Assembly (NCBI RefSeq): GCF_947331815.1
Contig: NZ_OX373462.1
Coordinates: 1,785,376 to 1,849,375, forward strand
Reading direction: 5' to 3'
Source: Cyanobacterium sp. uoEpiScrs1
GTDB taxonomy: Bacteria; Cyanobacteriota; Cyanobacteriia; Cyanobacteriales; Microcystaceae
DNA: 64,000 bases
The position numbers and the translations under genes were made by a program. Position 1 is the stretch's first letter. Every line of letters starts with the position of its first letter. Positions 19,620 through 28,580 of the stretch are shown in pieces. The notes below the pieces were generated by a model. The model was not told the origin of the DNA, did not search any database, and was given only the letters and a program-made list of their open reading frames with translations.

Positions 19620-20831
19620 CTATAAATATTTTTTCCCTTCCTTTTCTACTAAATAGTGTTGAACAATTTTTAAGATACGATCACTTGCTTTTCCATCGCC
19701 GAAAGGATTGATTGCGTTAGCCATTTTTTCATAAGTATTTTTATTGCTCAACAATTCACCAGTTTCTTTTAAAATATTTTGAGAATTAGTTCCCACTAAT
19801 TTAGCGGTTCCTGCCTCAATAGCTTCAGGACGTTCAGTAGTATCTCTTAATACTAAAACTGGCTTGCCCAAACTAGGGGCTTCTTCTTGTAATCCACCTG
19901 AATCCGTCAATAACAAGTAACAATTTTGAATTGCAATAACTAATTCTCTATAACTTAAAGGTTCAGTAAGGAAAACTCTTGGATGATTCTTTAATACTTT
20001 TTGAATTGGTTCCCTAACTATTGGATTACGATGCATTGGTAATAATAAAATTGTATCAGGATACTTGTCCAAAATAAGACGAAAACTAGTGAGGATATCT
20101 TGCAGAGGTTGACCCCAATTTTCACGTCGGTGCACTGTTGCAAGTAACAGTCGACGATTGTTTATATCCAAGCCTTTAATGTCAAAGGCTTGCTGTTTCT
20201 TGGCCACTGTTAGCAAGGCATCAATTACTGTATTGCCTGTGAGATGGATTTCGCCTGTGACTCCTGAACGCTTAAGATTTTCTACAGCCAACTGAGTAGG
20301 AGCAAAATGTAATTGAGCAAGTTGAGAAACCAGACGACGGTTGGCTTCTTCAGGAAAAGGGTTATAAATGTTATCAGTACGTAATCCCGCTTCAACATGG
20401 CCAATGGGGATTTGTTGATAAAATGCTGCTAGGGCGGCTGCAAAAGTAGTGGTCGTATCTCCCTGAACTATAATTAATTGTGGTTGGATTTTGTTAAAAA
20501 TAGCTTCTAAACCTTGCAAACTACGATAGGTAATATCAGTAAGGGTTTGATGGGGCTGCATAATTTTAAGATTGTGATCGCCCTCCAATTCAAATTCAAA
20601 CAATTTCATTACCTGTTCTACCATTTCCCTATGTTGTCCAGTTAGTACAACATGGGTCTCAAAGACCGACAATTGACGAAATTTTTTGATTACGGGAGCA
20701 AGTTTAATTGCTTCAGGACGAGTTCCTAGGGTAATACAGATGGAGTAAGGCACCGAAGTTATTATTCTATAATGTTGGCTTATTGATTTTATAATATTAG
20801 AGGTCGGTAATGAAGTCGCCTCTACTTTCAC
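19620..20831 (-). CDS. wecB: UDP-N-acetylglucosamine 2-epimerase (non-hydrolysing)
   Basis: A 403-residue cytoplasmic enzyme that interconverts UDP-GlcNAc and UDP-ManNAc for surface polysaccharide synthesis. Family motifs are ITLGTRPEAIKLAPV, VLTGQHREM, IVQGDTTTTFAAALAA, GHVEAGLRT, PFPEEANRR, LLATVHRREN, PMHRNP and LTDSGGLQEEAPSLGKP. All are intact. The start is a GTG at 20831. No later in-frame ATG precedes the conserved core. The first 30 residues are not conserved in the family. No other polysaccharide gene is adjacent. Confidence 0.94.
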   Translation of the reverse strand: MKVEATSLPTSNIIKSISQHYRIITSVPYSICITLGTRPEAIKLAPVIKKFRQLSVFETHVVLTGQHREMVEQVMKLFEFELEGDHNLKIMQPHQTLTDITYRSLQGLEAIFNKIQPQLIIVQGDTTTTFAAALAAFYQQIPIGHVEAGLRTDNIYNPFPEEANRRLVSQLAQLHFAPTQLAVENLKRSGVTGEIHLTGNTVIDALLTVAKKQQAFDIKGLDINNRRLLLATVHRRENWGQPLQDILTSFRLILDKYPDTILLLPMHRNPIVREPIQKVLKNHPRVFLTEPLSYRELVIAIQNCYLLLTDSGGLQEEAPSLGKPVLVLRDTTERPEAIEAGTAKLVGTNSQNILKETGELLSNKNTYEKMANAINPFGDGKASDRILKIVQHYLVEKEGKKYL

Positions 20832-21104
20832 AAGTTGTTCTCAAATAATACCTTAGCATTATAAAGATTTTTGCATGTATAAATGAAAGCAAATAAACGA
20901 AAAAATAAAATTATACTCTATATATATTTTAGTTAGGATTATGGGGCTAAACAATAAGACTAATTCAATTGTCCCTTAAACCAGCAGGGACTGTTTAAGT
21001 TCGTTATCGTTTTGTGAATTATATGTTAAGATCTTTTGAAGCAATAAAAAGTATAAAATAATTGCTACAACCAATAAACAATGTCACTCCAAAGGATATG
21101 TAAG

Positions 21105-21146
21105 GTATTAGTACTTACTTGAATTTAAAAAGTTATTAGATATAAT
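21105..21146 (+). promoter_or_regulatory. candidate NtcA-activated promoter
   Basis: GTA-N8-TAC at 21105-21118 is followed after 22 nt by a perfect TATAAT at 21141-21146. This is the canonical layout of NtcA-activated class II promoters in cyanobacteria. It points toward nadK, 540 nt away, with no ORF between. A chance match in a window this AT-rich cannot be excluded. Confidence 0.4.
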
Positions 21147-21639
21147 TGTTACTAATGTAGAAAATATAATAAAAGTCAAAGTCAAGGCACGAATATTATA
21201 TGTACTTAGTATATATATTTCAAATGAACTTTTTAATCAATTTTACTTTTAAAATACAGACAAATAAAGAAGCTTTTTATAACTATAAAATAGTATAGAA
21301 ATACTGACATAGTACCGCTGAGAGCTTATGTAAGCATAGATAATTTACTAGTGTATAGAACAAAGAACACTTGATTATTAACATAATCTATATGGAGTAA
21401 TTCCTTATTTCCATTCATCTATTCCCTTGACTTCAATTCCATTAGATATCAGTCGGAAATCAAAAAATATTTTATAAGTCTAAAAATTATTGAACTATAG
21501 AGATAGAGGTTGAAACCAAGTTATCAATCTAGTAACAATCGATCAAGACACAAATCGACTGTCAGTCAAGTCTAATGGACTTAGTGATCTCATAGACAAC
21601 TTGATTCGATACAATAATAGGGAAAGAAAGGTTTAGGAA

Positions 21640-21659
21640 TCCCTCGGCAAGTTGAGGGA
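21640..21659 (+). promoter_or_regulatory. leader hairpin of nadK
   Basis: A 6-bp GC-rich stem (tccctc/gaggga) with an 8-nt loop ends 26 nt before the GTG start. It is GC-rich compared with its surroundings and has no T-run, so it is unlikely to be a terminator. Confidence 0.35.
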
Positions 21660-21685
21660 AAAAGTAGTAATTAAACTCAACTAAC

Positions 21686-22606
21686 GTGGAACTTAAACAG
21701 GTAATTATTGCTCATAAAGCTGAAGATGCTCAAAGTAGATCATGGGCTCAAATCTGCGCTCGACAACTCGAAGCTCGTAACTGTAAGGTCTTAATGGGAC
21801 CTAGTGGTATTAAGGACAATCCCTATCCCGTGTTTTTATCCTCTGTCACCGAAAAGATTGATCTAGCTATTATTTTGGGAGGAGATGGAACCATACTAGC
21901 TGCAGCACGACAATTAGCACCAGAAAATATCCCTATCTTGGCAGTGAATGTGGGGGGACATTTAGGGTTTCTCACCGAACCTTTTGAGTTATTTCAGGAT
22001 ATAGAAAATGTTTGGGCTCGTTTGTTAGGTGACCGCTATGCGGTACAACAACGGATGATGTTAGAAGCTCGTCTATTTGAAGGAAATAAGACAAACCCAA
22101 TCCCCAGTAGTGAACAGTTTTATTGTCTAAATGAAATGTGTGTCAAACCTGCTAGCATTGATCGGATGCCCACGGCAGTTTTAGAAATGGAACTTGATGG
22201 AGAAGTAGTGGACCAATATCAGGGAGATGGATTATTGGTTGCAACTCCTACTGGATCAACCTGTTATACTGCTTCAGCCAATGGACCTATTGTTCATCCG
22301 GGCATGGATGCGATCGCTGTTACTCCCATTTGCCCCTTGAGTTTAGCTAGTCGTCCCATTATTATTCCTCCTCGGTCAGTAGTAGATATTTGGTCTTTGG
22401 GAGATTTTGAATTAAATACTAAATTATGGACAGATGGGGCTCTAGCGACGTCTATTTGGCCAGGACAATGGGTAAGAGTTCATATGGCTGAATGTGTTGC
22501 TAAATTTATTATTCTTCAAAAGAATTATTCTTTTTATCAGACTTTACGGGAAAAATTACAATGGGCTGGAACCAGAATTCATTATGACAACAATCGTAGA
22601 GGATAA
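21686..22606 (+). CDS. nadK: NAD kinase
   Basis: A 306-residue kinase that makes NADP from NAD with ATP. The GGDGT motif lies near residue 62 in IILGGDGTILAAARQ, followed by NVGGHLGFLTE. The second signature is YQGDGLLVATPTGSTCYTASANGP, shortened here to its key residues G-D-G and T-P-T-G-S-T, and the third is the SLASRPIIIPP segment. The start is a GTG at 21686; the N-terminus MELKQVIIAHKAED is conserved in cyanobacterial homologues. Cyanobacteria often carry two NAD kinases; only one is in the window. One HIP1 site (22310-22317) lies in this gene. Confidence 0.94.
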   Translation: MELKQVIIAHKAEDAQSRSWAQICARQLEARNCKVLMGPSGIKDNPYPVFLSSVTEKIDLAIILGGDGTILAAARQLAPENIPILAVNVGGHLGFLTEPFELFQDIENVWARLLGDRYAVQQRMMLEARLFEGNKTNPIPSSEQFYCLNEMCVKPASIDRMPTAVLEMELDGEVVDQYQGDGLLVATPTGSTCYTASANGPIVHPGMDAIAVTPICPLSLASRPIIIPPRSVVDIWSLGDFELNTKLWTDGALATSIWPGQWVRVHMAECVAKFIILQKNYSFYQTLREKLQWAGTRIHYDNNRRG

Positions 22607-23011
22607 GATATAGATAACGTCATCGTTTAATAATAAACTAAGACATATCAACATAGTACACTACGCATGAAATTTGCCAGGGTAAGTGAGTTACTTCGTA
22701 GTTCGAGCTAAGTATAAAAATTTTTTATACCTCATAATTCTTCTGAAAAAATAATCTACCAGGGTATATTTTATCCGAAATTTTTTGATATTTAATTTAA
22801 ATATCAAGTTTATTATGTTAAGTAATTATTTGCACAATCTAAAATCAAATATTACTTCCTCGTAAGATAACTTTCTTTATCTACTTAATTCTTTCCATAT
22901 TAAGTAGGTGAAGAAACTACACGAACTTAAGGCAGATAGATAATATATATCTATTTACTCAACTGGTTTTGCTGTTCCTCCAGTTTTATGTTTTATTGTA
23001 ATAGACTAATC
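22607..23011. other. convergent spacer nadK/clc
   Basis: No gene. It holds the hairpin at 22873-22915, placed to terminate both converging transcripts. Confidence 0.55.
22873..22915. terminator. bidirectional terminator-like hairpin
   Basis: Arms 22873-22888 and 22900-22915 pair over 16 bp with two G-U pairs. It sits between the converging nadK and clc genes. Confidence 0.5.
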
Positions 23012-25654
23012 CTACAATGCATCTCGAACTAAAATAACAGTACTGCGAACTTGCCGAGCAATTGTTTTAGGAAGATTTCCATACATCACTTGTTCTAACA
23101 GACCCTCACGACTAACCCCTAACATCACTACATCACAGTTTTCAGCCGTTGCTAAATGAACTACTGCATCAGCCACCGACTGGGAACGAATGGGTAAAGG
23201 AATAACAAGACGCTCAAGAGTTCGTTTCAATTCTTGAGCAGTTTGTTCTAAAGCTTGGTATTGTGGGAAATCTCCATCGGGGGAGAATACCTTACACAAC
23301 CAAATAATTGGTGATCGGGAACGATTATATAACCCAGTTAGTCCAGGAAGTAACTCCATAGCTCGTTGTGCATTTGGTCCTCCAGCGATAGGAATTAACC
23401 AGGTGGCATCTTTGTCTAAATTATGAGGGTAAACATCATGATTATCACCCAATTTTACTAAAACTAACTCACAAGGCGCTTTACGAATCAAAAAATCAAC
23501 TACATGTCCAAAAACTGCACCAGGAGTTCGACTATCTTCAGTCCATTCCAAAATCATTAAATTAATATGGCGATCACGGATTGTCTCTAAAATAGCTTGA
23601 GAGATATCATGGGCAACCCGGATTTGGGTATGAACTGGAAGACCTTTATTTTTTCCTAATTTTTCCAGGTGTTGGAGTAATTGGCGATAAGGTTGATTTG
23701 CCAGAGAAGTTTGGGCTGGATTACTGTGTTTTGGAACTTTAACTATCCGTAAACATTCTAATTCTGATTGTTTCTGACTTGCGATCGCAGCTCCAATTTT
23801 GAACAAAGCCGTTGCACTATCTAAGTTAGCTAACGGTAATAGAATACGTCCTTCCCCAATAGCTGGGGCGCGGGTTTGATAGACAACATAAGAAGGTTCT
23901 TGCAAGGATTCATTTCCTTGAGCATCATTACCTTCGAGTTTATTAGCCTCTACACGAATAATATCAGTTCTTGTAATAATTCCTACTAATTTTGTCCCTT
24001 CTGTCACTGGCAGACGAGATAATAGATATCGATTTAGTATATAAAGAACATCACTTAGGACAGCATCGGCTGGAACTGTAATCGGGCGTGGAGTCATGAA
24101 ATCTCTGAGATATTTGTCTGGCGAATATTGAGCCGAATTAGCCAAATCAGTTTGAGTAACAATTCCCACTAACTTGCCCTTCTCCATTACTGGGAAACCA
24201 CGATGACTTGACACGGACATTGCTTGAAAAACTTCTTCAAGGGTTAAATGACTAGGTAAACTTTCTACCTTAGACTGCATAACGTCGGCGGCAGTTAATC
24301 GAGATAAAAAATCTTGCGCTGTTGCTGCTTCATTAATGCAAATACCCTTAGTTTTAAGCATGTCTTCGTATAAGGATCCTCGTGATGCACTTTCAGCTAC
24401 CACATAAGAAACTGCACAAGTCACCATTAAAGGAAGAACAATATTAAAATCTGTATTTAATTCAAAGACAATGACAATGGCTGTCACCGGAACCCGGACT
24501 ACCGCAGTAAAAAAGCCCCCCATTCCTGCCAGGGCATAAGTAGATTCAGCTCCCGTCCCTGTCAGAAATTCCTCAAAATCTCCTACCAGATAGCCTAAGG
24601 CAGATCCCAAAACCAATGCAGGGGCAAAAAGTCCCCCTGGAGCATTAGAACTATAAGCTAATATAGTCAGGAAAAAATGAGCAATAAAAGCCAAAAGAAT
24701 TTTGTCTCCACTCAATTCTCCCGTTACTAAAAAAGTTCTTAATCCTGCATTATCTTGAAAAAAAGGAGGTAGAATAGCAACAATCATCCCAGAAATCATG
24801 CCGACCAGCCCCATCCGCCAGGGTAAAGGTAAATTAAGACGGCTTTGTACGGTTAGACTAAATAGCAATCCCCGTTTAAACAGTGTGCCCAATATCCCGG
24901 CTAAAATTCCCAGTAATAGGTAAAAAGGAATTTCGGAAGCTGAAAAGCTAATATTTGGCAGATCTAAAAGGGAAGATGAAAATGACAAAGATGCTGACTG
25001 GAGTATTAAGGAGACGACAGCCCCCACAAATGAAGCAACAATAGCAGTTTGTAGAGTTAGACCAGAAACATCGCGCATCAACTCTTCAACCACAAATAGA
25101 ACCCCAGCAATAGGAGTGCTAAATCCAGCAGCTAGTCCGGCAGCTGCTCCAGCAGCGATCATTTGTCGTCGATGTTCAGGTGAGGTTGGAACCCAACTAC
25201 TTAATTGTGCCGCTAAAGCTGCTCCAATATGGACTGTAGGAGCACGACGACCTAGGGTTAACCCACCTCCTAGGACCATAATCGTACCGATTAATTTGAC
25301 CAGAACAACTTGTAGAGATAATGGAACAGGGTAGCGTGCCAACGATGCTTTAACCTGGGTAATACCACCTCCTGCAGCACTGAGAGAAACTTGTTCAATC
25401 AACCATCCCGATATTAATCCTAAAGTTAAGCCTCCCAGGGGAAGGATCCAGATCGCTCCAAATTGATTGGCTAGACTTACTCGCAATCCTCCCAACCAAC
25501 CGACGCCTACTTTAAGAATAAGAGCGGCTAAAGCTGAAAGAAATCCAATCAAACAAGCTTCTAATAAGGCATAGCGAGGATCGGTGGTACTAAGCCCAAA
25601 GTTGCTGGAAGTGAGCCATTGGTAGAGACGTTTGGGATAGAAATGAGGCTGCAT
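23012..25654 (-). CDS. ClC-type anion transporter with CBS pair and two universal-stress domains
   Basis: An 880-residue inner-membrane protein. Residues about 30-435 are a ClC core of many helices. Two CBS domains follow at about 455-570, then two UspA-like domains at about 610-735 and 745-880 ending in VMLGVSREGLLEQVMYG. The architecture is known in cyanobacteria. The ClC filter is unusual: GSGIP is replaced by GGGIT (95-99) and GREGP by GRRAP (135-139), so the gating glutamate is an arginine, while the inner glutamate (LFVVEE, 190-191) and GLFAP remain. Substrate and transport mode are therefore uncertain. A HIP1 site lies at 23781-23788. It is a single-gene unit. Confidence 0.88.
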   Translation of the reverse strand: MQPHFYPKRLYQWLTSSNFGLSTTDPRYALLEACLIGFLSALAALILKVGVGWLGGLRVSLANQFGAIWILPLGGLTLGLISGWLIEQVSLSAAGGGITQVKASLARYPVPLSLQVVLVKLIGTIMVLGGGLTLGRRAPTVHIGAALAAQLSSWVPTSPEHRRQMIAAGAAAGLAAGFSTPIAGVLFVVEELMRDVSGLTLQTAIVASFVGAVVSLILQSASLSFSSSLLDLPNISFSASEIPFYLLLGILAGILGTLFKRGLLFSLTVQSRLNLPLPWRMGLVGMISGMIVAILPPFFQDNAGLRTFLVTGELSGDKILLAFIAHFFLTILAYSSNAPGGLFAPALVLGSALGYLVGDFEEFLTGTGAESTYALAGMGGFFTAVVRVPVTAIVIVFELNTDFNIVLPLMVTCAVSYVVAESASRGSLYEDMLKTKGICINEAATAQDFLSRLTAADVMQSKVESLPSHLTLEEVFQAMSVSSHRGFPVMEKGKLVGIVTQTDLANSAQYSPDKYLRDFMTPRPITVPADAVLSDVLYILNRYLLSRLPVTEGTKLVGIITRTDIIRVEANKLEGNDAQGNESLQEPSYVVYQTRAPAIGEGRILLPLANLDSATALFKIGAAIASQKQSELECLRIVKVPKHSNPAQTSLANQPYRQLLQHLEKLGKNKGLPVHTQIRVAHDISQAILETIRDRHINLMILEWTEDSRTPGAVFGHVVDFLIRKAPCELVLVKLGDNHDVYPHNLDKDATWLIPIAGGPNAQRAMELLPGLTGLYNRSRSPIIWLCKVFSPDGDFPQYQALEQTAQELKRTLERLVIPLPIRSQSVADAVVHLATAENCDVVMLGVSREGLLEQVMYGNLPKTIARQVRSTVILVRDAL

Positions 25655-26463
25655 GCTTCACTAAATTGAGGCCAAGTGTATTAATCATAGATTATTCTTA
25701 GAGCTTTAGCTAATAATCCTTTAGATCTCTTTGTAATTTGAATAATTTGATGGTAAGAAGATGGTGTTGCTATTAAGTATTTCCTAGTCTTTCTAAGCTA
25801 GAAAATATTACCCTATATACTTTAATAGTACTAGCCAAAGTCTTTACGTGCAATTGCTCTCTATAGAGTCTAAATTTAAACTATTTTCAAATACGTTTTT
25901 GATTATTTAAAGTCAACTTCCAGAATATTATTTATTCTGCAAACTAATAATATATATTTATTTAACATATTTTACTCTATTATTTACGTATTTATTAAAT
26001 GGATATTCAAGAATATTTACAAACAAATAATTTACTATTAAGTTTGATAACTTAATCTTTTTATAGATACTTCGTTGTAATTTAATGTTTTGTAAATAAA
26101 AATCTAAGTATTTTATTATGTTGTGTTTAAATATAAAGTAGTTAAATTATATTATTAAATATAGACAAACAAGACAGAAAAGATTTTGTCAGAAAAATAG
26201 CTAAAATTATATTAATTAATATAGATAATAAATTATTTTTTAAGTTAATTAAAATTGCATAAATTATCTATAAATAATAAGTTTAAGAACTATTTCTTTC
26301 TCATTGTTGTCGAAAGAATTCCTATTATATAGCAATTATATTTTCTTGCACAAACTAAATACTTAATTATATAAACAAAAGATGTAAAAGTTACTCTACT
26401 ACGCTAGAGATTAGTTAAAATAAATAAAGAATAAAGAATAAATATTTTATATATTAGTCGCTC

Positions 26464-26501
26464 ACATAGATATAGATTTTATCTAAGATCTATATCTATG
26501 T
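26464..26501. repeat. orphan 14-bp hairpin
   Basis: Arms 26464-26477 and 26488-26501 pair perfectly over 14 bp with a 10-nt loop. The nearest gene ends are more than 700 nt away. Confidence 0.45.
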
Positions 26502-26811
26502 ATTATTAAGTGATTTAGATTTTTAGATTTATTTTTGCTAATTTAGCTGCAGGACAAACAACTATATTCAATTGAATATACATTCATATTACAAATTAAT
26601 AGTAAATAATATTATTTTTATTGCTTATCAGATATAAATTATAAAGCTGACATGATGTATCAGGTTATGTATAGTATTTAGTTATTGTTATTTTTATTCA
26701 AAAATATTCGATAATTTTATATGTTTATATTTTGACGACAAGAGAAATTAGAACTATATAAACACAGATTAAAATGCCAACAAAATCATAGATCTAATTA
26801 CTGATTAAATT

Positions 26812-26860
26812 ATTATTTACTAATAAGTTTATTTTTTTAAAAAACTTATTAGTAAATAAT
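26812..26860 (-). terminator. 19-bp perfect hairpin
   Basis: Arms 26812-26830 and 26842-26860 are exact reverse complements over 19 bp with an 11-nt loop. It could terminate the minus-strand gene at 27240-27473, 380 nt upstream. Confidence 0.45.
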
Positions 26861-27239
26861 TTACTTTTCAATAAAACACTCAAGTAAAATAATTAATTGC
26901 TAGATGTTATCTTCTTTAGGAAGTTAAGTTGACATAATAATAACTATAACTATTATTGAATTTAATCTGTAACTATAAAACAAAAAAATTGATTGTTATC
27001 ATCATACAGACAAGAAAAAGCTCAACTAAATAACTTATAAATATCAACAATATAAATACATTGAGCTAAGATATATTACCTTAGTTTTAATAATAAAATA
27101 TTAATGCTATTTGTACAGTTAATAAAATACTGATAGAGATGACTTAATAATTATAATTTAATTTAGTTTGTTGAATTAATCTAGGAGTCAATATAGTAAA
27201 GATACTTTTTCCACAAGATGGAAAGCTTACAATGAGGTT

Positions 27240-27473
27240 TCAACGTCCTAGTTTTTGTGTTTGAGCAACAAAACCAGCATTGACGTAGCGAATATAATTA
27301 TTAATACGATCTTTTTGACCAATACGACCAGGATTTTTAAAAATATCCGTCAATCCCACACCCAAAACCATAACAACTAGAGAAAGAATAATATAATTAC
27401 GGATAATAGTAACTTTGTTAGTTGAAGTTGATAACATCTTGCTATATGATGAGCATTTTAAAGTTAAATTCAT
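27240..27473 (-). CDS. small single-pass membrane protein, unrecognised
   Basis: A 77-residue ORF; a second ATG at 27437 would give 65 residues starting MLSTSTNKVTIIRNY. One hydrophobic helix spans about residues 27-44, followed by a short polar domain with IFKNPGRIGQKDRINNYIRYV. The charge pattern and the GC content, higher than the surrounding spacer, suggest a real gene, and its survival within about 2 kb of eroded DNA argues it is under selection. I do not recognise the family. It might be a small subunit of a respiratory or thylakoid complex, but nothing in the sequence shows this. Confidence 0.6.
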   Translation of the reverse strand: MNLTLKCSSYSKMLSTSTNKVTIIRNYIILSLVVMVLGVGLTDIFKNPGRIGQKDRINNYIRYVNAGFVAQTQKLGR

Positions 27474-27770
27474 GACAAATATAACGAAAATTTTATAGAT
27501 ATAACCGTACCTAAAAGTATTGGTAATTATGAATTTAAATAAATTTAAATTTATTTAAATTCCTTGCCTTTTGTATAAAAACTGTCTAAGAAGATCTGAG
27601 CGCTCACTAGCATAACACTTTTGTCAAAATTATATCCGAGGACAACCTATTAAATTTTACTAACTGTGATTGTGTGTATTCTGAAATTAAAGCACTTGCT
27701 TTATTGAATTATTCTCCTATATCTTTTAAGGACGGTATCCTGTTGTTACCCTCTCATTCTTCAGTTGAAC

Positions 27771-28580
27771 ATGGAACAATTTTGGCACGAGGTCTTAACT
27801 TTTTGTCGTACGACAACTCAAAAACTTGGACATTACTTAGTGACTGATGTAGGTAAAATATCCCCGACACAGAAGGAGGATGGTTCTTTAGTTACTCAAG
27901 CTGATCATTGGGCTGATCAAACTATTAGGGTAGCAATTGCTACGAAATTCCCTGAACATGGGGTTCTTACTGAGGAAACCACTCATATATTTCCTGAGAC
28001 AGACTGGTGTTGGATCATTGACCCGATTGATGGAACCACTAACTTCACTCGAGGTATTCCAATTTGGGGCATTTCTCTAGGATTATTATATCGAGGAACA
28101 CCTGTGTTTGGCTTTGTTTATTTTCCTCAACTTCAGCAGTCTTTTCATGGATATTGGTATGGAAACACTGGAATAACTGGACCTGATGGGGCTTATTTAA
28201 ATGGGGTGAAAATTCATACTAGTTCTGATCAGCCTAGCAAAAGTCATCTTTTCAATTTGTGCACCCGTAGTATTGAAATTCTTAGACAACCCTTTCCTTG
28301 TAAAATTCGTATGGTTGGAGTCGCTACTTATAATATGTTATTAGTGGCTTGTGGAGCAGCGTTAGGAGGAATAGAAGCTACTCCGAAAATTTGGGATATT
28401 GCAGCGGTTTGGGTTATTGTCAATAGTGCTGGCGGAGTTTTTGTTTCCTTAAATAATGACCCCATTTTTCCTCTTAAAATCGGTCATGACTATGGAAACA
28501 AGTCTTTTCCTTGTTTAGTGACTAGTAGACCTGAACTAATTTCTTTTTTTAGTCCTCTAGTACAAAGTATCCTGTCTTAA
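27771..28580 (+). CDS. inositol monophosphatase-family phosphatase
   Basis: A 269-residue Mg-dependent phosphatase of the IMPase/SuhB superfamily, starting at the ATG at 27771 rather than an in-frame TTG at 27765. The metal-binding motifs are complete: GVLTEETT supplies the first glutamate, WCWIIDPIDGTTNFTRG (near residue 84) the paired aspartates, and PKIWDIAAVWVIVNSAGG the last aspartate. Family members dephosphorylate inositol phosphate, histidinol phosphate, fructose bisphosphate or PAP; the exact substrate cannot be read here. It is a single-gene unit, with a weak 6-bp hairpin at 28606-28624 after its stop. Confidence 0.88.
   Translation: MEQFWHEVLTFCRTTTQKLGHYLVTDVGKISPTQKEDGSLVTQADHWADQTIRVAIATKFPEHGVLTEETTHIFPETDWCWIIDPIDGTTNFTRGIPIWGISLGLLYRGTPVFGFVYFPQLQQSFHGYWYGNTGITGPDGAYLNGVKIHTSSDQPSKSHLFNLCTRSIEILRQPFPCKIRMVGVATYNMLLVACGAALGGIEATPKIWDIAAVWVIVNSAGGVFVSLNNDPIFPLKIGHDYGNKSFPCLVTSRPELISFFSPLVQSILS

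Larger units (their letters stand above)
20832..21685. other. spacer between wecB and nadK with regulatory signals
   Basis: No gene. It holds a possible H-type pseudoknot at 20971-20998, an NtcA-type promoter at 21105-21146 pointing toward nadK, and a leader hairpin at 21640-21659. Confidence 0.5.
25655..27239. other. 1.6-kb gene-free AT-rich region
   Basis: No gene or recognisable remnant. It contains two hairpins, at 26464-26501 and 26812-26860, and a single DnaA-box-like TTTTCCACA near 27209, which alone does not indicate an origin. Confidence 0.5.

Noticed and set aside
27208-27218. DnaA-box-like TTTTCCACA
   Set aside because: It is a single copy with no cluster, and no dnaA or dnaN nearby; not evidence of a replication origin.
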